9,612 bases of DNA from Bacillota bacterium. Its GTDB lineage: Bacteria > Bacillota > Clostridia > Peptostreptococcales > Anaerovoracaceae. Where the stretch lies: positions 1 through 9,612 of the forward strand of contig JABUTE010000067.1 in NCBI GenBank assembly GCA_021443825.1, read 5' to 3'. Below the pieces are notes generated by a model. The model worked only from the letters and a program-made list of their open reading frames with translations. It had not been told where the DNA came from and ran no database searches. Positions 5,653-9,612 of the stretch are shown here, one piece after another. Both the position numbers and the translations under genes were made by a program. The stretch's first letter is position 1. Each line of letters opens with the position of its first letter.

Positions 5653-8166
5653 TTATTTCTCCTCTTCCTGTTCGACTGTTTGGATGCCCAGCTGTTCGCC
5701 TTCCGTATCGTCGCCGGTTTCGCGCACTGCTCTTGCCATGGTCACGATCTCGCTGTTGTCGTCGACGCGCATGATCTTGACTCCCTGGGTGGTGCGGCCC
5801 AGCCTGGAGACCTCGGAGGCATTGATGCGGATGATGACGCCGTCGGAATTGATGAGGAAGATCTCATCGCTGTCGACCACGGTCATAGCGCCGATCAGCT
5901 CGCCGGTCTTATCGAACTTTGTCTTGTCGTAGGTGAGAAGACCCTTGCCGCCTCTGGCCTGGATCCGGTAGTCCTTAACAGGCGACCGCTTGCCGTAGCC
6001 GTTCCTGGTGACCACCAGCAGCTCTTCGCCCTTTCTGGCCAGCTCCATGGAAACGACCCGGTCGTTTTTGGAAAGCTCGATGCCCTTGACGCCGCCGGCT
6101 GCTCTGCCCATGGGGCGAACATCTTCTTCGGAGAAGGTGATGGACTTGCCCATGGCGGTAACGATGATCACGTTGGAATCGCCGGTGGATTCCTTGATGC
6201 CCACCAGCTCGTCGTCTTCCTTCAGCTTGATGGCCACCAGACCTGTCTTGCGGTTGGTGATATATTCTTCGATGGCCGTCTTCTTGATGATGCCGTTCTT
6301 GGTGACCGCGATCAGGTACTTGTTGTCGGAAGACTCTCTGTCTGCCTGGCGGTAGGGAAGCACGGTGGTGATGCGCTCATGCTGCATCATGTTCAGGAAG
6401 TTGATGGCGGGAATGCCCTTGCCGGTGCGGGAGCCCTCGGGGATCTCGTATGCCTTGATGGTGTAGACTCTGCCGCAATTGGTAAAGACAGACAGGGTAT
6501 CGTGGGTAGAGCAGGTGATGAGATGGCGAACGAAATCGTTGTCTCTGGTGGCCTGTCCGGTGATGCCCTTGCCGCCGCGGCGCTGGGTCTTGTAGGTATC
6601 GGCAGAGACCCGCTTGATATAGCCCAGGTGGGAAATGGTTACGACCACATCCTCTTCTTCGATCAGCTCGGCCTCATCGACCTCGCCTTCGTCGGCGATG
6701 ATCTCGGTGCGGCGGTCGTCGCCCCACTTGTCGCTGATGCCCTGCAGCTCGTCCTTAACCACGCCCATCAGCAGCGCTTCGTCTGCCAGAAGGCTGTTGT
6801 AATATGCGATCTTGACCTGCAGCTCGTCGTATTCGGCCTGCAGCTTGTCGCGCTCCAGACCCTGCAGTCTGCGCAGCTGCATATCGAGAATGGCCTTGGC
6901 CTGGATATCGTCCAGCCCGAACCGTTCCATCAGACGCTCTTTGGCGTCGTCGTAAGAGGTGCGGATGATGCGGACCACCTCGTCGATGTTGTCGATGGCG
7001 ATCAGGTATCCCTCCAGAATGTGGGCTCTCGCCTCAGCCTTAGCCAGATCGAAGCGGGTCCTTCTGGTGAGAACCTCCTTCTGGTGCGCTATGTATTCGA
7101 CGAGAATGTCTTTTAAATTGAGAAGTCTGGGCCGTCCGTTGACCAGGGCGATCATGATGATGCTGAAGTTGCTTTCCAGCTCGGTATGCTTATACAGACG
7201 GTTGAGCATGACCTTGGGGTTGACATCCTTCTTCAGCTCGATGACAACGCGCACCTCGCCCTTAGAGGACTCGTCGCGGATTTCGCGAATGCCGTCCAGC
7301 TTCTTTTCTTTGACCAGATCGGCGATGTGGGAGATCATATTGGCCTTGTTGACGCCGTAGGGGATCTCGGTAAAGACGATGGAAACGGTGCCTCTGGCTC
7401 CTTCTTCCATCACAGCCTTGGAGCGGAGCTTCACCTTTCCCTGGCCGGTATAGTAGGCATCCTTGATGGAGGTCCTTCCGACGATGGTGGCACCGGTGGG
7501 AAAATCGGGACCCTTGATATCTTTCATCAGGTCGTCGATGGAGCAGTCCGGATCGTTGATCAGGCGGATGGTTCCTGCGATGACTTCTTTTAAATTATGG
7601 GTGGGAATGGAGGTCGCCATACCGACCGCGATGCCGTTGCTGCCGTTGACCAGCAGGTTGGGGAAACGGGCAGGCAGTACCTCGGGCTCGGTCTCTTCGC
7701 CGTCGTAATTGGGAACGAAGTTGACCGTATCCTTTTCGATGTCGCGAAGCATCTCCAGGGCGAAGGGAGCCATTCTCGCCTCGGTATAACGGGGAGCTGC
7801 TGCGCCGTCGCCATCCATGGAACCGAAGTTTCCGTGGCCGTCGACCAGCACGTTGCGCATGTTCCAGGGCTGGGCCAGGCGCACCATGGCATCGTAGATG
7901 GAGCCATCGCCGTGGGGGTGATATTTACCCATGACCTCACCGGTGATCCTGGCCGACTTCTTGTAGGGCTTGTCGGGGGTATTGCCCAGGGTGCTCATAC
8001 CGTAGAGGATCCTTCTGTGGACCGGCTTCAGACCGTCTCTGACATCGGGAAGTGCTCTTGCAACGATTACCGACATGGAGTAGTCGATGTAGGAGGACTT
8101 CATTTCTTCGTATATTTCGTGCTGTATCACACGGGCAGTGCCCATGCTCTGCTGATTGTCTTCCAT
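5653..8166 (-). CDS. gyrA: DNA gyrase subunit A
   Basis: This is the DNA-cutting and DNA-wrapping subunit of gyrase (A2B2), which introduces negative supercoils using ATP bound by GyrB. The 837-residue length is typical. The breakage-reunion domain has RALPDVRDGLKPVHRRILYG (37-56), the quinolone-determining region KYHPHGDGSIYDAMVRLAQP (81-100) and the catalytic tyrosine Tyr127 in AAAPRYTEARM (122-132). A helical coiled-coil stretch runs at about 355-470. The C-terminal beta-pinwheel carries the GyrA box QRRGGKG (528-534) and a second box-like copy, QARGGKG (736-742). The box identifies GyrA rather than ParC. The tail is acidic (EQEEEK). Two features stand out: Gly88 aligns with E. coli Ser83, the main quinolone contact, while Asp92 (E. 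coli Asp87) is kept; and Pro125 precedes Arg-Tyr where Met is common. The start has AAGGAG (8172-8177) 5 bases upstream, and gyrB ends 9 bases before. Confidence 0.99.
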   Translation of the reverse strand: MEDNQQSMGTARVIQHEIYEEMKSSYIDYSMSVIVARALPDVRDGLKPVHRRILYGMSTLGNTPDKPYKKSARITGEVMGKYHPHGDGSIYDAMVRLAQPWNMRNVLVDGHGNFGSMDGDGAAAPRYTEARMAPFALEMLRDIEKDTVNFVPNYDGEETEPEVLPARFPNLLVNGSNGIAVGMATSIPTHNLKEVIAGTIRLINDPDCSIDDLMKDIKGPDFPTGATIVGRTSIKDAYYTGQGKVKLRSKAVMEEGARGTVSIVFTEIPYGVNKANMISHIADLVKEKKLDGIREIRDESSKGEVRVVIELKKDVNPKVMLNRLYKHTELESNFSIIMIALVNGRPRLLNLKDILVEYIAHQKEVLTRRTRFDLAKAEARAHILEGYLIAIDNIDEVVRIIRTSYDDAKERLMERFGLDDIQAKAILDMQLRRLQGLERDKLQAEYDELQVKIAYYNSLLADEALLMGVVKDELQGISDKWGDDRRTEIIADEGEVDEAELIEEEDVVVTISHLGYIKRVSADTYKTQRRGGKGITGQATRDNDFVRHLITCSTHDTLSVFTNCGRVYTIKAYEIPEGSRTGKGIPAINFLNMMQHERITTVLPYRQADRESSDNKYLIAVTKNGIIKKTAIEEYITNRKTGLVAIKLKEDDELVGIKESTGDSNVIIVTAMGKSITFSEEDVRPMGRAAGGVKGIELSKNDRVVSMELARKGEELLVVTRNGYGKRSPVKDYRIQARGGKGLLTYDKTKFDKTGELIGAMTVVDSDEIFLINSDGVIIRINASEVSRLGRTTQGVKIMRVDDNSEIVTMARAVRETGDDTEGEQLGIQTVEQEEEK

Positions 8167-8171
8167 TTTTT

Positions 8172-8178
8172 CTCCTTA
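8172..8178 (-). promoter_or_regulatory. gyrA ribosome binding site merged with the gyrB stop codon
   Basis: On the minus strand this reads TAAGGAG, with the gyrB stop TAA forming the start of the AAGGAG site, 5 bases from the gyrA ATG. The arrangement suggests coupled translation that would keep the two gyrase subunits near equal amounts. Confidence 0.75.
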
Positions 8179-9612
8179 TACGTCCAGCGTTGCATACTGG
8201 GCATGATCTTCGATGAACTTCTTTCTGGGAGGAACCTTGTCGCCCATCAGCGTGGTAAAGATCTGATCTGCCATGGCGTAATCGTCGATGGTGATCTGCA
8301 CCAGGGTTCTGGTTTCGGGATCCATGGTGGTCTCCCACAGCTGGGAGGCATCCATTTCGCCCAGACCTTTGTAGCGCTGAATGTCGATCTTCTTTCCGGG
8401 ATACAGGGCTTCCATTTCGGCAAGAACCTTTTCCTGCTCTTTGTCGGAATAGGTGTAGCGCATGTCGTTTCCTACCTTGTCGCGGAACAGGGGAGGCTGG
8501 GCCGCATAGACATAGCCTCCTTCGATGAGGGGCCTCATGTAGCGGAACAGCAATGTCAGGATCAGGGTACGGATATGGGCACCGTCTACATCCGCATCGG
8601 ACATGATGATGATCTTGTGGTAGCGCAGCTTGTCGATGTTGAACTCGGTGCCGATGCCGCAGCCGAAGGCCGTTACCATATCCTTGATGGTGTCGGAGGC
8701 CAGCATGCGGTCAAGACGGGCCTTTTCGACGTTGAGGATCTTTCCGCGCAGGGGAAGGATGGCCTGATGCTTTCTGTCGCGTCCTTCCTTGGCGGAGCCT
8801 CCTGCGGAGTCTCCCTCTACGATGAAGATCTCGGAAAGGGCGGGATCCTTTTCAGAGCAGTCGGCCAGCTTGCCCGGCATGGAGGTGGAATCAAGAGCCG
8901 TTTTTCTTCTGGCGGTTTCTCTTGCCTTGCGGGCCGCCTCTCTTGCGCGGGCCGCTCTTGCGCACTTATCGAGAATGGTTCTGGCCTGGGAAGGATTCTC
9001 TTCCAGGTAGGCCATGATATTGTCGTAGGTGCAGCCGTCGACGAAGCTTCTCATTTCGGCATTGCCCAGCTTGGTCTTGGTCTGGCCCTCGAACTGGGGC
9101 TCTTCCAGCTTGACGGAAATGATCGCCGTAAGGCCCTCGCGGATATCGTCGCCGGTAAGGGCCGCATCCTTTTCTTTCAGGATCTTGGCCTTTCTTGCGT
9201 AGTCGTTGACGACTCTGGTCAGAGCCGCCTTAAAGCCCATCAGATGGGCGCCGCCTTCTACCGTATTGATGTTGTTGGCATAGGAAAGGGTAACCTCGCT
9301 GTAGGTGTCGGTCCACTGCATGGCGACCTCGCACTCGCAGCTCTTTCCGTTCAGCTTTTTGAAATTCTCGAAATAGATGATCTCGGGATGGACAGGCTCT
9401 TTGGAGGAATTCTGAAATTCCACATACTGCCGGATGCCGCCGTCGTAGTGATAGACCTCTTTTCTCGGCTTATCGCCGCGATCATCGGTCAAAGAGATCT
9501 TGATGCCCTTGTTTAAGAAGGCCATTTCGCGCAGACGCTGCTGCAGGGTATCGAAATCGAACTCGGTATTCTCGGTAAAGATCTCGGCATCGGGCTTAAA
9601 GCAGACTCTTGT
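8176..9612 (-). CDS. gyrB: DNA gyrase subunit B, C-terminal three-quarters (cut by window edge)
   Basis: GyrB is the ATPase subunit of gyrase and supplies the TOPRIM metal site for DNA cleavage. The reading frame is open to the window edge, giving 478 visible residues starting TRVCFKPDAEIF. By comparison with full-length proteins of about 640 residues, roughly 160 N-terminal residues (the ATP-binding core) are missing because the window ends. The ATG at 9525 is internal, not the start. Visible parts, numbered from the edge, are the transducer segment EGGAHLMGFK (119-128), QFEGQTKTKLGN (173-184) with the ATP-contacting QTK lysine, PGKLADC (246-252), TOPRIM EGDSAGGSAKEGRDR (266-280), PLRGKILNVEKA (287-298), the metal-binding aspartates in SDADVDGAH (338-346), and QRYKGLGEMD (412-421) near the C-terminus. 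No long insert is seen before the tail, unlike E. coli GyrB. It leads the gyrA-trpS-ddl unit, whose promoter would lie upstream, outside the window. Confidence 0.98.
   Translation of the reverse strand, partial: TRVCFKPDAEIFTENTEFDFDTLQQRLREMAFLNKGIKISLTDDRGDKPRKEVYHYDGGIRQYVEFQNSSKEPVHPEIIYFENFKKLNGKSCECEVAMQWTDTYSEVTLSYANNINTVEGGAHLMGFKAALTRVVNDYARKAKILKEKDAALTGDDIREGLTAIISVKLEEPQFEGQTKTKLGNAEMRSFVDGCTYDNIMAYLEENPSQARTILDKCARAARAREAARKARETARRKTALDSTSMPGKLADCSEKDPALSEIFIVEGDSAGGSAKEGRDRKHQAILPLRGKILNVEKARLDRMLASDTIKDMVTAFGCGIGTEFNIDKLRYHKIIIMSDADVDGAHIRTLILTLLFRYMRPLIEGGYVYAAQPPLFRDKVGNDMRYTYSDKEQEKVLAEMEALYPGKKIDIQRYKGLGEMDASQLWETTMDPETRTLVQITIDDYAMADQIFTTLMGDKVPPRKKFIEDHAQYATLDV

Noticed and set aside
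5680..7116. Plus-strand open frame of about 480 codons opposite gyrA
   Set aside because: Antisense shadow with low-complexity Asp/Gly/Leu composition and no supporting start signals.
5653..8166. ParC (topoisomerase IV) rather than GyrA
   Set aside because: A clear GyrA box QRRGGKG and a full six-blade-like C-terminal domain are present, directly after gyrB.
7597..9516. Plus-strand open frame of about 640 codons opposite gyrA and gyrB
   Set aside because: Same cause: a shadow of strongly biased gyrase codons. The protein is Gly/His/Asp-rich with no recognisable domain.

Overview
The window looks like ordinary core chromosome of a GC-rich Gram-positive bacterium. A member of the Clostridia/Firmicutes is most likely, inferred from adjacent gyrB-gyrA, strong AGGAG-type ribosome binding sites, a Gram-positive-length D-Ala-D-Ala ligase and a split lrgA/lrgB pair. 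A GC-rich Coriobacteriia-like lineage cannot be excluded from sequence alone. I see no tRNA, rRNA, CRISPR array, insertion sequence or phage gene, and no new multi-gene system.

Left edge, plus strand (1-840): after about 60 bases that cannot be assigned comes a promoter with a perfect extended -10. It is followed by a ribosome binding site and a 170-codon gene for a family 6 uracil-DNA-glycosylase-superfamily enzyme (hypoxanthine/deoxyinosine type). The gene ends at a long hairpin with T-runs on both sides, which can terminate transcription from both directions.

Middle, minus strand (866-3428): lrgB and lrgA overlap by 8 bases and encode the two membrane proteins of the CidA/LrgA-CidB/LrgB family. 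Upstream of them, separated by 162 bases with no clear promoter or terminator, is a MATE-family multidrug/Na+ exporter gene. Its true start is most likely the internal ATG at 3428, directly behind the terminator of the next unit.

Right part, minus strand (3515-9612): gyrB (5' end beyond the window), gyrA, trpS and ddl form a tightly packed unit with gaps of 9, 2 and 15 bases, closed by a perfect 12-bp hairpin terminator. It joins DNA supercoiling, tryptophan charging and peptidoglycan precursor synthesis. The unit's promoter would lie upstream of gyrB, outside the window. In many Firmicutes gyrB-gyrA lie near dnaA and the origin, so this may be an origin-proximal segment, but no origin is visible.

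The points most worth a second look are small. They are a glycine at the quinolone-determining Ser83 position of GyrA, terminator and start signals packed together before the MATE gene, a repeated TTGCATG at the glycosylase promoter, stop codons built into the next gene's ribosome binding site, and a possible 53-codon leader ORF that would overlap lrgA by ATGA.
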